64,000 bases of DNA, taken from assembly GCA_016946835.1 (NCBI GenBank), contig JACVTC010000106.1, positions 378,501 through 442,500 on the forward strand, written 5' to 3'. This stretch comes from Neocallimastix lanati (nom. inval.). Taxonomy: Eukaryota > Neocallimastigomycota > Neocallimastigomycetes > Neocallimastigales > Neocallimastigaceae. The position numbers were made by a program, and so were the translations under genes. Below, piece after piece: positions 27,044 through 44,570 of this stretch (position 1 is its first letter; the number at the start of each line of letters is the position of its first letter). Below the pieces are notes generated by a model. It had not been told where the DNA came from. It saw only the letters and a list, made by a program, of their open reading frames with translations, and made no database searches.

Positions 27044-28249
27044 ATAGCCTAAAATATATATTATATATACATATTAAAAAAAAAAAAAAAAAAAAAAAAT
27101 TAAAATATTAAAATATTAAAATATTAAAAATATAGAATATTATCTGAAATAAGATAAATAAATTCTTTTATTTATAGATATATAAATATGATCATATTAT
27201 ATATGATATATATATATAGAAAAATAATATTAATAATAATAAAAAATAAAAAAAAAATAATAATAAAAAATAAAAATTAAAATAAATAAAAACCTTAAAG
27301 AAATTGAATTCTTCATGTGTTTTTATTTATTATTTATTTTTATTTTTATTTTTATTTTTATTTTTATTTTTTAATATTTTTATTATTATTTTTATTATTT
27401 TAACATTTTATTAAAGTTATAAATATTATTAAAAATTATATTATTCCAATTATCTCTTTATTTATAAACGTAGAGTTTTATTTATTGAAATATTCTTAAA
27501 AAAAAAAAAAAAAAAAAAAAAAGTTTAAATTATTTGAGAGTTCATTAAAATAAAATATATATATATATATATTAAAATAACCATATTAAAAGAAATGAAA
27601 AATAATACGAAGAAAAAGAAAGGAATAAGTTTTTCTATTTATAAAGAAGAATTATTTCATATTATTTGTATTATATAATATAAAATCATTTAAAAATCTT
27701 TTTGAAAATAAAAAATAAAAAAATAAAAAAAAATAATAATAATAAAAACATATATTTTTTCTTATCTATAAAGATAAATTATTAATATTATCAATTTAAA
27801 AAAAAATTATTTATATCAATAAAGTTAAATTTTAAAAAAAGTTGTTATTATATTAAAACTTTTAATTATTTTATACATATATTAAAAAAAATTATTTTTT
27901 ATATACAATTCTCCACTGTATAAATTAGTTCTTTTTTTTTTTTTTTTTATTTTTTATTTTTAAATATTAAATATTATTATATAAATAAATATATATTAAT
28001 AAAATAAAAAAATTTTACAAATTTATATTTGATTATTGGAGTGTTAACTGTAATTATTATAAAAGAGATAAGTTAATTTCAATGTCCTTGTACATTAAAA
28101 CTTTGGAATTTTTTTTTTTTAAAGATAAAATTAAATCATATATATATGTATATATATGAAATGGTTCAAGAGAAAAAAAAAAAGCCTTCTCATAAAACAT
28201 CTATACCTAAACCTTTAATATAATCATAATGAAGTCATTTCCAAATCAA

Positions 28250-28290
<41 letters not shown>

Positions 28291-28437
28291 TAAACTCCTT
28301 TATTATCACTTTTATTACATTTATCAAAAAAAAAAAAAAAAAAAAAAATTTTTTTTGTATTAATTTGAAACAATAATAGAAAAACAATAATAAAATAATA
28401 AAATAAAATATTAAATAATAAAATTACATAACATTTT

Positions 28438-28472
<35 letters not shown>

Positions 28473-28689
28473 GTAATTACTGGAATAATAATATAATAAT
28501 ACAATTTTACAATAATATTTTACTATTTGAATACAAATTATACTAAATAGTTATTTAATTATTTTAAAATTTTGAGTATTCTTAATTAAAAATGGCTAAG
28601 CAATCCAATTGATTTATATATAAATGATATAAATTACAAAATATTTAATAATATTTAAAATTTTTATTTTATTTTATTTCATTTTACTT

Positions 28690-28940
28690 TATTTTTTTTT
28701 ACAGCCTCAATTATTGTGAACTTTAATCTTTATTTATTTCTTCATTTATTAATTATATGAATATTTTTTTATATTAATATATTAATAATAATAATAATAT
28801 TCAAAATAAAATAATTTTTCCAATTAGAACAAAATAATATTTAAAATAGTAACATGAAATAAAATAATAATAATAATGATAATAATAATAATATTCAAAA
28901 TAAAATAAAGTGTATAAATAAATAAATAAATTCCCCCCAA
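28690..28940 (+). repeat. Dispersed repeat family 1, copy B
   Basis: Shares with 4610-4828, in the same order: ACAG-C plus CAATTATTGTGAACTTTAAT, TTCATTTATTAATTA, a CCAATT-GAACA-AATATT block, TGAAATAAAA and AAGTGTATAAATAAAT. Copy B carries extra ATA-rich insertions. Confidence 0.7.
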
Positions 28941-28980
28941 AAAAATAGTCTGATTAGAGTTTGAATTGACGATCTGAAAA

Positions 28981-29011
<31 letters not shown>

Positions 29012-29019
29012 ATGGTATT

Positions 29020-29190
29020 TTTTCTTCCTTCAGTGGCATTGCGCCCCCCCCCCCCCTTGATAGCTTAGCTTATATCTGTCGTCTTACTGCATTTTTCAGT
29101 GTTGACGTTCCCTGGTTATGATTAATTTGCCCTTATATATACCCGTAGGGAATAGTAACCCTTTCGTCGTCAAATATAATTAATTAACCC
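29020..29190. other. GC-richer segment with C13 run and crossed inverted repeats
   Basis: A run of 13 C (29044-29056) lies beside a GC-richer segment. Complementary pairs are TTGACG 29102-29107 with CGTCAA 29168-29173, TTCCCT 29108-29113 with AGGGAA 29147-29152, and GGTTA 29114-29118 with TAACC 29156-29160. The two inner pairs cross, as in a pseudoknot, and are enclosed by the outer pair. No open frame is seen. Confidence 0.5.
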
Positions 29191-29218
29191 TAAGCATAAT
29201 TTCCGTAAAAAAAATAAA

Positions 29219-29251
<33 letters not shown>

Positions 29252-29389
29252 AGCCGTAGATCACACCCAAGAATTGATGTTTTTTTTTTTTTTTTTTTTT
29301 TTTTAGAGTAATCCACTTAGAAATGATTTGGTTTTTTGTTTCTTAAAAACAAAAAACAATCATTCCATTCCATCCATTCCTTCCTTCCT

Positions 29390-29425
<36 letters not shown>

Positions 29426-29450
29426 TATTTAAATCAATTAATTTCTATAA

Positions 29451-29480
29451 CCTCTCTTCTTCCACCAAGAAGAAGAGAGG
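29451..29480. repeat. Perfect 11-bp hairpin
   Basis: CCTCTCTTCTT (29451-29461) pairs with AAGAAGAGAGG (29470-29480) around an 8-base loop; TATA/TATA flanks could extend the stem past an A-A mismatch. It is polypurine/polypyrimidine. It lies 1.2 kb beyond the ThrRS stop, too far for an ordinary 3' processing signal. Confidence 0.85.
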
Positions 29481-29635
29481 ATATAGAACACGATTTTCAT
29501 TCCTCAATTGAACTATTTCACTATACATTATTAGTGACGATAACTCTTATTTTCACTATTACTATCACTATCACTAATATTAATATTTCTATTTTCTCTA
29601 TCAATTAATTTTACTATTACTAATAATGTTATTTC

Positions 29636-29669
<34 letters not shown>

Positions 29670-29901
29670 ATTATCATAGTTCATCATTACTATTAATTAT
29701 CAGAATTCTTTATTCGATGCTATCATTCTTATCTGTGATAACGGTGATCGTATTACTATTTGATATTGAACAATATATTAAGAAATAATAAAAATAAAAA
29801 AAAAAATTTTTTTTTTTTTTTTTTTCATAAAGAATTTCAATATCCTTAAATATCCTTAAAAATATTTCATTGGAAACTTTCACAGGAAAAGATAACAGTA
29901 A

Positions 29902-29940
<39 letters not shown>

Positions 29941-30054
29941 GTCAATGTTCTAAATCGAGGATTACTATTTTTTTTTTTCTATAACAACGTCTTCAATCCT
30001 ATTGACGGATTTTAAAATTATTATTATTTTTTTTTTTAAAAAAAAAAATAAAAG

Positions 30055-30141
<87 letters not shown>
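30055..30141. repeat. (TAA)n microsatellite
   Basis: About 29 uninterrupted units. Confidence 0.97.
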
Positions 30142-30701
30142 GAAAGATAGTATATTTATAATAACATTATAATTATAATAATAAATAAATAATAAATAAT
30201 AAATAATAAAAATAAATTATAATTCTAAAAATAATAATAATAAATTTTTTTTTAATTTTTTATTTATTTTTTTTTAAAAAAAAAAATATTTTGCTTCAAA
30301 TAAACTAATTTTTATTTTATTTATTATTTTATTTTTTATTTATTTATTTATTTTTTTATTTATTTTGTGTGTATTTCGTTATAATTTTTATACTTTAATT
30401 TTGTTTCTTTCTTTTCTTTTCTCTCTTTGTTTTTTTTTTTTATTCTTTATTTTACTTCATCTTAGTTTATGAAAGAAATTTTTTAATAAAAAAAAAAAAA
30501 AAAAATCGTATTATTTTAGATATATAAATTTTTTGAAAAAATTTTTTTTCTGCTTGATTTCGTTAAATACTTTTAAAAAAATTATAAAAAGAAAAAAAAA
30601 ATAAATCTATTTTTTTTTTTTTAATCTTGATTCGGTTTTCATTTAATAATAGGTAAAAGGTTTTTTTTTTGGTTATTGATTATTTTTCTTTTTTTATTCA
30701 T

Positions 30702-31934
30702 TTAGTTAATCTTGTTAATAAGACTCTTACTCTTACGGAGTTCATCTAACTTTTGAATCATTTCATCTAATGGTCTAGTTTGACCCTTGAACTTAGTTTC
30801 CTTATCATCTCTGATACGAACGTTAACACTGTTACTTTCCTTTTCTTCACCACCAACAACAAAGATGAAGTTCCATTGAGCAATTTCAGCATTTCTAATC
30901 TTCTTGTTTAAGGTAAGATCAGAGTTATCAACTTCAGCTTCGAAACCTTCATTGAAAAGCTTGTCTCTAACTTCTTGAGCGTAGTCAGCAAAGACCTTAG
31001 AAATTGGAATAACAATAATTTGACGTGGAGAAATCCAGAATGGCCACTTACCACCAAAGTTTTCAGTTAAAATAGCCATGAAACGTTCAACACTACCAAG
31101 AATGGCACGGTGAATAATAACTGGTCTTTCAAATGGAGATTCTGGGTTTTCACCGTGGTACTTAAGGTTGAAACGTTCTGGTAATTGGAAATCAAGTTGA
31201 ATAGTAGCACATTGGTGACGACGACGAAGAGCATCAGAAATGGTAATATCAATCTTTGGACCGTAGAAAGCACCATCCCCTGGGTTAATTTCCCATGGGT
31301 AACCGAAACCATTAAGAGCTTCAGCTAACATTGATTCAGCCTTTTCCCAAGTAGCAATTTCACCTAAGTATTTATCTGGACGAGTAGAAAGCTTTAAAGA
31401 GAAGGTGAAATCGAAGAGAGCATAAGTATCCTTTAAGAATTGAAGACAGGAATCCATTTCAGACTTTAATTGATCCATTCTACAGAAAATGTGGGCATCA
31501 TCTTGTTGGAATCTTCTGACACGAGTTAAACCGGTTAAAGCACCAGAGTATTCATTTCTGTGAAGAACACCGAAATCAGCCATACGGATTGGAAGATCTC
31601 TGTAAGATCTTTCACGGTGAGCAAACATAAGACAGTGACCTGGACAGTTCATTGGCTTAAGAGCGTACTTATCTTTTTCAACTTCAAAGGAGAACATATT
31701 TTCTTCATAATTAGCCCAGTGACCAGAAGTTTCCCATAACTTAATATTGTAAATATTTGGAGTAACAACTTCTGAGAAACCACGCTTTCTGTATTGAGCT
31801 CTTTGCATATCAATTAATTTATTGTAAATCTTGGTACCGTATGGAGTAAAGAAGCAACTACCTGGAGATAATTCGTGGAAGAAGAATAAATCTTGATTCT
31901 ATTAATTATATTAAAATATAATAAAATAAAAATT

Positions 31935-31965
<31 letters not shown>

Positions 31966-33227
31966 TTTTTAATGAATATATAAAATATAATTTAACAAAA
32001 TTTTAAATACATTAATAATTAATTAAGAGTTCTTATGAATATATATATATATTTCTTTTATATTTTATATTATTTTAATTTTATTTGTACTATCTAAATT
32101 TTGATAAAGACTATATATTTAAAATATTCAGCAATAATCAAAATAATAATTATAAAAAATTTAATCACTTACTAAACCAATACGTCTGTGATCTCTCTTG
32201 GCAGCTTCTTCTAAGAAGTGAATGTGTTCCTTCATTTGTTTGTTATCTGGAAAAGCAACACCGTAAATACGTTGGAGAGAATCATTCTTAGCATCACCTA
32301 AGAAGTAAGAAGCAGAGTTTTTCATGATTTTAAAAGCCTTGATTCTACCTAAATCTGGTAAATGTGGACCTAAACATAAATCAATTAAAGTACCACATCT
32401 GTATACAGAACTGGAAGTACCATCAGCAACTTTACTGTCAACAATGTGACTCTTATATTTGTTGTCCTAAAATTATGTAAACAATTAATAAATATAATAA
32501 TTTAATTTTCAATTTGATAATTATTTTGTATAATAATAATAAAAAAAATTAAAATGCATTTATATATAAAAAAAATTTTATATTCTTCATACCTTGAAAA
32601 GCTCTAATAATTGAGCCTTAGTAAGAACACAACGTTCAAATGGAATCTTTTCTTTAACAGCCTTGTTAGCCATTTGTTCTAAAACCTTGTAATCAGCTTG
32701 AGTGACAGCCCTTTTTTTAATAAAATTTATTTAATAACAATGATGATAAGAAGAAAAAAAACATATATTAAATTTTTAATAAAAATAATATATGTGAATA
32801 TTAATTTTTAATATCAATATAAAATTACTTTTCAGTGGCCATTTCATAGTAGAAACCATCATCAATTGGTGGACCAACGCAAAGCTTAGATTGGTAATAA
32901 ATTTCAGCAACCATACCTAATAAATGAGCAGAAGAGTGCCAGAAGACTCTGTGACCTTTTTTTTTATTTTATCAAATTTATTTTATTTTATTTTATTTTT
33001 AAATTATTAAAATTAGCACATATCATAATGAAAAATTATAAAACAGATTCACTTTAAATTACTTTAAAATATGTGTACTATGTATTTTTTTCTTTCTTTT
33101 TTTTTTTTTTTATTTTTATTTTTATTTGATTACATATATTTACCATCTGGATTAGTGAAATCAACTAATTCTAAAGAACAAGACTTTTCTAATGGTCTAG
33201 TAAGATCGAACATTTCACCGTCGACCT

Positions 33228-33259
<32 letters not shown>

Positions 33260-33967
33260 ATAAAGAGAAACACATTAAGAATTCATATTTTCATATTTTA
33301 AATGAATTTATTTAAACGAATTAGCGTAAATATTTTACCTTAGCAGCGGTAACCTTTTTAGCAAGAGAAGTACTAATCTTAGAAGCAATATCTAATGGAG
33401 TAGTTTCATAGGAAACACCTTCCATAGTCTTACCATCTGGAAGAGTAATAGTGATATTTTCCTTTGGCTTGCCTTTATTATTAACATTTATCATAATATT
33501 TTTTTATTATCATATTGAATTATTATTTCATATTTCAATTCATATAAATTATTTCATATTGATTTATTATTTCATATTCATTTCATATAAATTATTTTAT
33601 TATCATATTGATTATTATTATATTTCATTTTCAAATAAATTATTAATTATCATTTATCATTTATTATTTTAACAATTATTATTATTATTTATTTATTTGC
33701 ATATTTATTTATTTATCATTATTATTATATCAATTTAAAAAAAGATAAAAATAAAATAAAAAAGATTATATAAATTATAATAAATATATTACATAAGTAT
33801 TATTTATATATATATATATATATATAAAGGAATAAAACTACAATATCTTATTTATTATTATATATTAATATTAAATAATTACTAGCTATTTCAGCATCAT
33901 ATTCTGCCTTAAATTTTTCGTATAAGGCTAATCTATCTTTAATGTAAGCTGGAATTTCACCTTCCAT
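30702..33967 (-). CDS. Threonyl-tRNA synthetase, eukaryotic cytosolic type
   Basis: Charges tRNA-Thr with threonine. Seven exons: 33967-33883, 33472-33339, 33225-33144, 32955-32829, 32710-32593, 32466-32173 and 31898-30702, giving 678 residues. Order of domains: TGS ([13 protein letters not shown]... to CSLELVDF), the second additional (editing-like) domain with [10 protein letters not shown] and [17 protein letters not shown], then the class II catalytic core. The core has [18 protein letters not shown] (zinc Cys), motif 2 [18 protein letters not shown] followed by [24 protein letters not shown] (zinc His and motif 3), and the anticodon-binding domain ([11 protein letters not shown]..., [16 protein letters not shown]). 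All key residues are present. There is no obvious organelle-targeting extension; the protein starts [13 protein letters not shown]. Confidence 0.96.
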
Positions 33968-36059
33968 TTTTTTTTTTTTTTTTTATAATTTTTTAGAAAT
34001 AAGTTAAAGTAGTGAAATTAATAATTTTTTTTTTTTTTGGTTTTTATATATATTTTTGAAAAAAAAATTATATCAATTATTATTAATATATATTAAATAT
34101 TATTATTATATCAATAATACTAAATATAGTTATCATAATTATATTATCCAAAATAAAAATAATTACAATTTAACACTTTTATTTATTATATATTTTATTA
34201 ATTATTAACCATAAAATAACAAAAATTTTTTTTTGGTTTATTTGATTCTTTAATATTTGATTGGCTCCATATGCAAGCATGAATTTAAAGAAATACATAT
34301 TAAATATATTACCAATATAGTTATTTCATATTTTGTAATATGTAATATATTATAATTTTTAAAAAAATGAACTTTACATAAAATACTGTACTACATTATA
34401 ATAATTAAATACATTAAATGAATAATTATAATTAAAGATCTAAAGTTTCTATATAATTATGTTTAAATAATTGGTATACATATTGAACATATATATTATA
34501 ATAAAATTTTTTTTCTATAATAATTTTTTTTAAGTTTTTTTTTAATACGAATTAAAGTTTCATAATAAAGAATTTAACCAGATTTTTTTTTTTTAAAAAA
34601 GATGAATCAGACTTATTAAAAAAGATGTTCTCCACAAAAAATTTTAATTAAATAATTTCAAATGAAATTAATAATAATAATAATAATAATTAATAAAAAT
34701 TTATATTTATATAATAAAAATATATCATAAAAAGAAAATTTTTCATTATAAATTATTCAGAATTTCTTTTCTAATCATTATAAGCAATTATATACTAAAA
34801 GGAAAGTGTTTTGAAATATGATCAATAGCTGTAATAATAGCCAATCAAATTTCAATTTGGACTCTTTAACCACACTTAAAATTATCTTTTTGCAAAATTT
34901 GAGAATTAATGTAATAGTGGTTAAAAGATAAAATAATTAAAACTTAATATGTATATAATTTATAGATTTGTTTGCTTTAAATCATAAACTAATTAATTAT
35001 AATTTATAAATTTATTATAAATCATCTGAAAAACTTTTCATAAAAATATATTTTTATTATTAAGTAAATTATTAAATATTAAAATAAAATCAAATCCGAT
35101 ATATTTTTTTTTTTTTTTTTTTTTTTTACTTTGATGTACTATTAAAATTTTTATAATTTTACTTATGAATATTTTAAGAGAAATTTAAAAAAAATATTTA
35201 TGAAAATAATTTTTCTTTATTTTTAATTAATTACTTCAATCATTGAGTCAAAAAATAACTCAAAAAATATACTTAAAACTCTAGTAATTGTTTCTAAAAA
35301 TTAAAAACTATTTATTTAATAATATTTTTATATTTAAATCGTATTTATTGATTAGTGCTATTAATTATATAATTATAATTAATCAATAAGTCATTGATAT
35401 ATAAAATACAAATTTCTTAAATAGTTTTGTGCAAATGAAATTTAATAAAAGAAAATTGAACTTTAGAGAGTTCTTGAATCATTCCTTATTTTTAATTTCA
35501 TTAAAATATAATATAATTATTAATTTATTATAAGTGTTGAATTTAAGAAAATGTGACATTTTAATTTTTTAAATAAATAATTTTAATATATAGTGTTTTA
35601 AAATTTTAATTATATATTTTTAAAAAAATAAAAAAATTATTCTTGAAATTTGGAAAAAGTAAAACAAAACAAAACAAAAAAAAAACAAAAAAAAAAACAA
35701 AAAAAAAAAAAACATTAAAAATTATAAAGGTTTATATATATTAACAAATTAAAGCAATAATTTTTAAAATTCTTAGAAATAAAATATTTTTAAAAAAATT
35801 TTTTATATTATTAAAATATTAAAAAGTTTTATATAATTTTAAATAATTATGAATTTTTAATTAAGAATAACAATAATTATTAATATTAATTTTGAAAGAT
35901 AGAATTTTAATAATCTTTTTCATTTGACCATTACTCTATTATTCATTATAATCAGTATTTATATTATTTAAATTAAGCATTTAAACCATAATTCAATAAT
36001 ATTATTTCTAAGTCTTCTATTATCATTTAATTTGGAATCCAATGTTTTATTTTTTTTTC
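33968..36059. other. Upstream region of ThrRS and AT-rich DNA
   Basis: Contains a T-run directly 5' of the ThrRS start (33967-33984, A-run on the coding strand). No gene is seen up to the MULE remnant. A run of AAAAC units lies at 35660-35712. Confidence 0.7.
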
Positions 36060-37140
36060 AATTATAATATTGATTTCATGATTTTTTCCTAATTATTTTT
36101 TTTTCCAAATTCCTGTATTTTTCCTTTTGTAATAATTATATTATTTGATATATTTCCATTTCTATCATTTCTATATTGTTATAATAATTCCAATTTTTAT
36201 GATTTTTTAGATAGTTCTTTTTTTTTAAAAAAAAAAATATTCTAAAAATTTTAAAAATTAGTCATTATTATTTGTTTCACATCTAATTTGGCAATAAATA
36301 TCAATTATTTATTCAGGATTTACAAAGGTAAGTTTTAAATCACTTTATAATAATTATATTTATTATTATATTTTACTTCATTATAATATAATTCAATTTT
36401 TTTTTTTAAGTCTAATGCTTTTTTATAGTACCAAATACAATATTTAATATTTATAATAGGAAACATTTTTTCTGCTGTATTAGATATGAACTTTTTCCAA
36501 ATCACAATGAAAAATTTTTGAAGTAATTAGAGTATTATTGCTATATTTATTAGCTTTTTTTTATTTTATTTCTTCAAATAACATCTCATAAGTAGCTTGT
36601 TCATTATTTTTTAATATTGAAAATAAAGTAGTATAATAACATTAAATATTCATTTTTTATTTTATTATAATATTTTGATTCATCAAGAATTTTATCAAAC
36701 GACTACATTAGGAGGTAGTTGATTATTTATTTTTCTTGTTATCTTGGAATTAAATAGCATTATACTCAGGACATATAAATCTCATTTCTTGTGAAATTTC
36801 ATTAAATAAAAAGTTTAGGCTTAATACCTAAAGGAATTGAGCTTTTTCCAATTTCATTGTTTATTTTATATTTTGCAATCTATATTGATGTATCAAATTC
36901 TTTTTTAAGATGATTATATACACTTTCATATTTTAAAAATTTCCTTCTTATCATTTAAAATAATGAAATATTTAATTTTTATTAAAGTTTTATATTTAGT
37001 ACTTTATTTTAGAATTAGCTTTTTCTTTTAGATGAAATGAAAAATTAAATTTATATTTTTTGTTAATGATAACTTGTTTTTTTCTTTGATTAGTTTTACT
37101 TCAATATTTATATTTTCTTCCATTTATAATATTTTTTATA
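36060..37140 (-). pseudogene. MULE transposase remnant, copy A (internally deleted)
   Basis: Read on the minus strand, broken frames give, N to C: VYNHLKKEFDTSI, IGKSSIPLGIKPK, FDKILDESKYYN, YTTLFSILKNNEQATYEMLFEEI, HCDLEK, INIKYCIWHYKKAL, FVNPEYIIDIYCQIRCETNN and WNYYNNIE. This is the order of Mutator-like transposases: substrate-binding N-part, then DDE core with an HxD block and CIWHY. The stretch between ESKYYN and YTTLF is much shorter than expected, so the part carrying the first catalytic Asp appears deleted. Stops and frameshifts are frequent. Confidence 0.82.
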
Positions 37141-37194
37141 ATTTGTTATTAAAATTGAGTTATTTAATTATTAATTTAATAATTTATTAGGAAT

Positions 37195-37231
<37 letters not shown>

Positions 37232-37521
37232 ATTATAAAGTTTTATAAGAAAATATATTATTTTTGTTAGGTTTAAAAATAAAACTTTTTTTAATTATTT
37301 TTTATTTTTATTTATTTATTTGTCTTTTAAATTTAATTATTTAATATGAATAAATTGGTATTAATGTTTCAATCTTTTTAATGTTTAAGAAAATATCTTA
37401 TTTTTAAATGTTTAAATAAATAAAATATTTATTTATTTAATATATATTTAGTTATTTATTCTGAACAAATTTTTATTAATAATTCAATTTTGTTAATTAT
37501 AAAGAAAAAAATAACAATTTA

Positions 37522-37880
37522 GATACACATAATGAGTACCCATCTCACATTATGACAATAATAGATATAGCTGTTAGGTGTGATATACTAGTACAGCATC
37601 GCCCCTCCACGTGTCGTTACACATCTGCCTGGGGCTGTATTCCCTAACATTCCTACATATATCTCCATTGACCACGAGCATCCAAATAGGAACCATTCAC
37701 CCCTCCAGTAGGTGTAATCATTGGTGTGAGGACATAATATCATCAGTGCATATGATTAAGATGTAGCGTAGTATCGCAGGTGTTGGGTCCAATATGCTGT
37801 CAAGAGAAAGCCTTTTGAATACCATTGTGGTTTTATGATATCCCAGGATAGAAATCTTGAAACATATTATATGGCTGTGT
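37522..37880. ncRNA. GC-rich island, possible structured non-coding RNA
   Basis: About 350 bases with roughly balanced base composition inside DNA that is otherwise almost all A/T, and without an open frame on either strand. Clear inverted repeats exist: GCCCC 37601-37605 with GGGGC 37631-37635 enclosing GTGT-CGTT-ACAC (37611-37622), and ATTCACC 37695-37701 with GGTGTAAT 37711-37718. Strand unknown. I found no tRNA boxes and no convincing match to U1, U2, U3, U5, U6 or SRP RNA. It could also be a fragment of a mobile element. Confidence 0.4.
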
Positions 37881-38760
37881 CAGAAATTAATTATAAAGAA
37901 TATTTTTTTTTTTTTCAATTTTTTTTAAAAAGTAAAATATTTATTTAATTTTTATATTTAATTATTTGTTATTTTTATTTAACTAGTATTTAAAATAGTA
38001 ACACATTTATATAATTTATATATTTATTTATATTATAATTGTATTAAAAATTATTAAAAAATTTATGGCTCTAAATTACAATATATAAACGTCACATTGT
38101 GAATTACAACTTTCAGAAATGCAACATTCAATTTTTTTTTTTCGATATTGAATGAATGAAAAACTACAGTGAGTAAATAGTAAATAAGTGAATAACTAAC
38201 TGAATAAATAAATAATTATAATTCAATAAATTATAAATAAATAAATGAATAAATTAGTATCAAAAATAACTTTACAATACTATTTTAACATTTAAATCAC
38301 TTAAATTATATTACACTATAATATATCAAATGGAAAATTAAAATAATTTTTTTAATATATTATTATACTTTTGATATATTTTTAATATTAAAATATAAAT
38401 TTTAATTATTATTTTTTTTAAATAGTGTTATAATTATTTCTTGAGAAGTATTATTATTATATTATAATATTATATTATAAATTTAACATAATATATATTA
38501 TATAATATTAAAAATAATTAATAATTTATAACAATATTTTAAAAGTATTATAAAGTTAACAAGTAGTAATAATATTTTTTATAATAAAATTAAATAATAA
38601 AATAAATATATTTTCCATATTTTATTTTAATAATAATTTTATCTCCTCTTTGTGATAAATGCTAAAATAAAACCTTGATTTAAAATGAACATTAGTTTTT
38701 ATTAATATAAGTAAATATTAATGTTAATTCTTGATATTATTGAAATTATAATTTACCAAA

Positions 38761-38796
<36 letters not shown>

Positions 38797-38937
38797 TAAA
38801 ATTAAAAAAAAAAAAAAAAAAAAAAATATAGAAATTTTATTTAGTTAAAATAAATTTCAAAACAAAATCATACCAATAAAACAAATATTAAAAAATCAAA
38901 AAAAAAAAAAAAAAAAAAACTTTGTAAAGAAAATAAA
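37881..38937. other. AT-rich DNA upstream of the Miro gene
   Basis: No gene is seen. (ATA)n at 38758-38792 and A-runs lie just before the Miro start codon. Confidence 0.7.
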
Positions 38938-43770
<4,833 letters not shown>

Positions 43771-43817
43771 AAATAAAAGTAGATATTACCTATTGATTAT
43801 ATCAATAACAAATAAAA

Positions 43818-43848
<31 letters not shown>

Positions 43849-44258
43849 CAAAAAATTTATAAACTAATTACAAAAAAAAAAAAAAAAATTAAATTAATAA
43901 AATAAAATAAAACATTTTTTTTTTTTTTTATTTTACAATAATAGAAATAGATAAATAATATATTTAAAAAAAAATGATAAATATATATAAATTTAAAGTA
44001 AATGATTACTTAAATAAATAAATAAAAAACAAATAAATAAATAAATAAATAAATAAAATTATAATTTTTTTTTTTTTTAATCATCTAATATTTAATGTGA
44101 TTATATATATATTTGTAATTACACCACCAATTAAAAATAGTGTTCTTTATATTATATAAAATATATTCAAAGTTTTTTACTTTTATTTAAAGTATAAAAA
44201 TAATTATATAATTTTTTTATTTTTTTTTTAATAAATTTTTATGTGCTGTTTAATATTG

Positions 44259-44292
<34 letters not shown>

Positions 44293-44570
44293 TATAAAAC
44301 GATTATAATAATAATTTTCTATTAATCTATAATTTTTTTTTTTTACTTTCATTAAATGTACCTTTAAAATTTTACATAAAAGTAAAAAAAAAAAAAAAAA
44401 TAGAATATATATATTATATTAATTCTAAATTAAAATAAATATGTTAAATATATTACGAGTCAACTATGAAAAAAATAATAATTCTTTTTATATGATATTA
44501 ATGATATTTAAATTCTAAATGACTATATATATATATTTTATTCAATTTTTTTTTTCCCTCGTTAATTCAT
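43771..44570. other. Convergent 3' intergenic region, Miro / Dbp3
   Basis: Roughly 800 bases of A/T DNA with AAAT repeats (43817-43848, 44036-44056) and long A-runs. No gene is seen. Confidence 0.8.

Larger units (their letters stand above)
27044..30701. other. Convergent intergenic region, expansin-like gene to ThrRS
   Basis: No gene is recognised. It contains dispersed repeat copy B (28690-28940), a poly-C tract and pseudoknot-like segment (29020-29190), a perfect hairpin (29451-29480), and a (TAA)n array (30055-30141), each listed separately. Confidence 0.75.

Noticed and set aside
28950-28990. GTTTGAATTGAC as a possible tRNA B-box
   Set aside because: No T-stem pairing and no A-box within 80 bases upstream.
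37740-37800. U2 snRNA-like words (TTAAGAT, GTAGTATC) in the GC island
   Set aside because: Only about 15 bases resemble U2. The 5' stem, the Sm site and downstream stems are absent.
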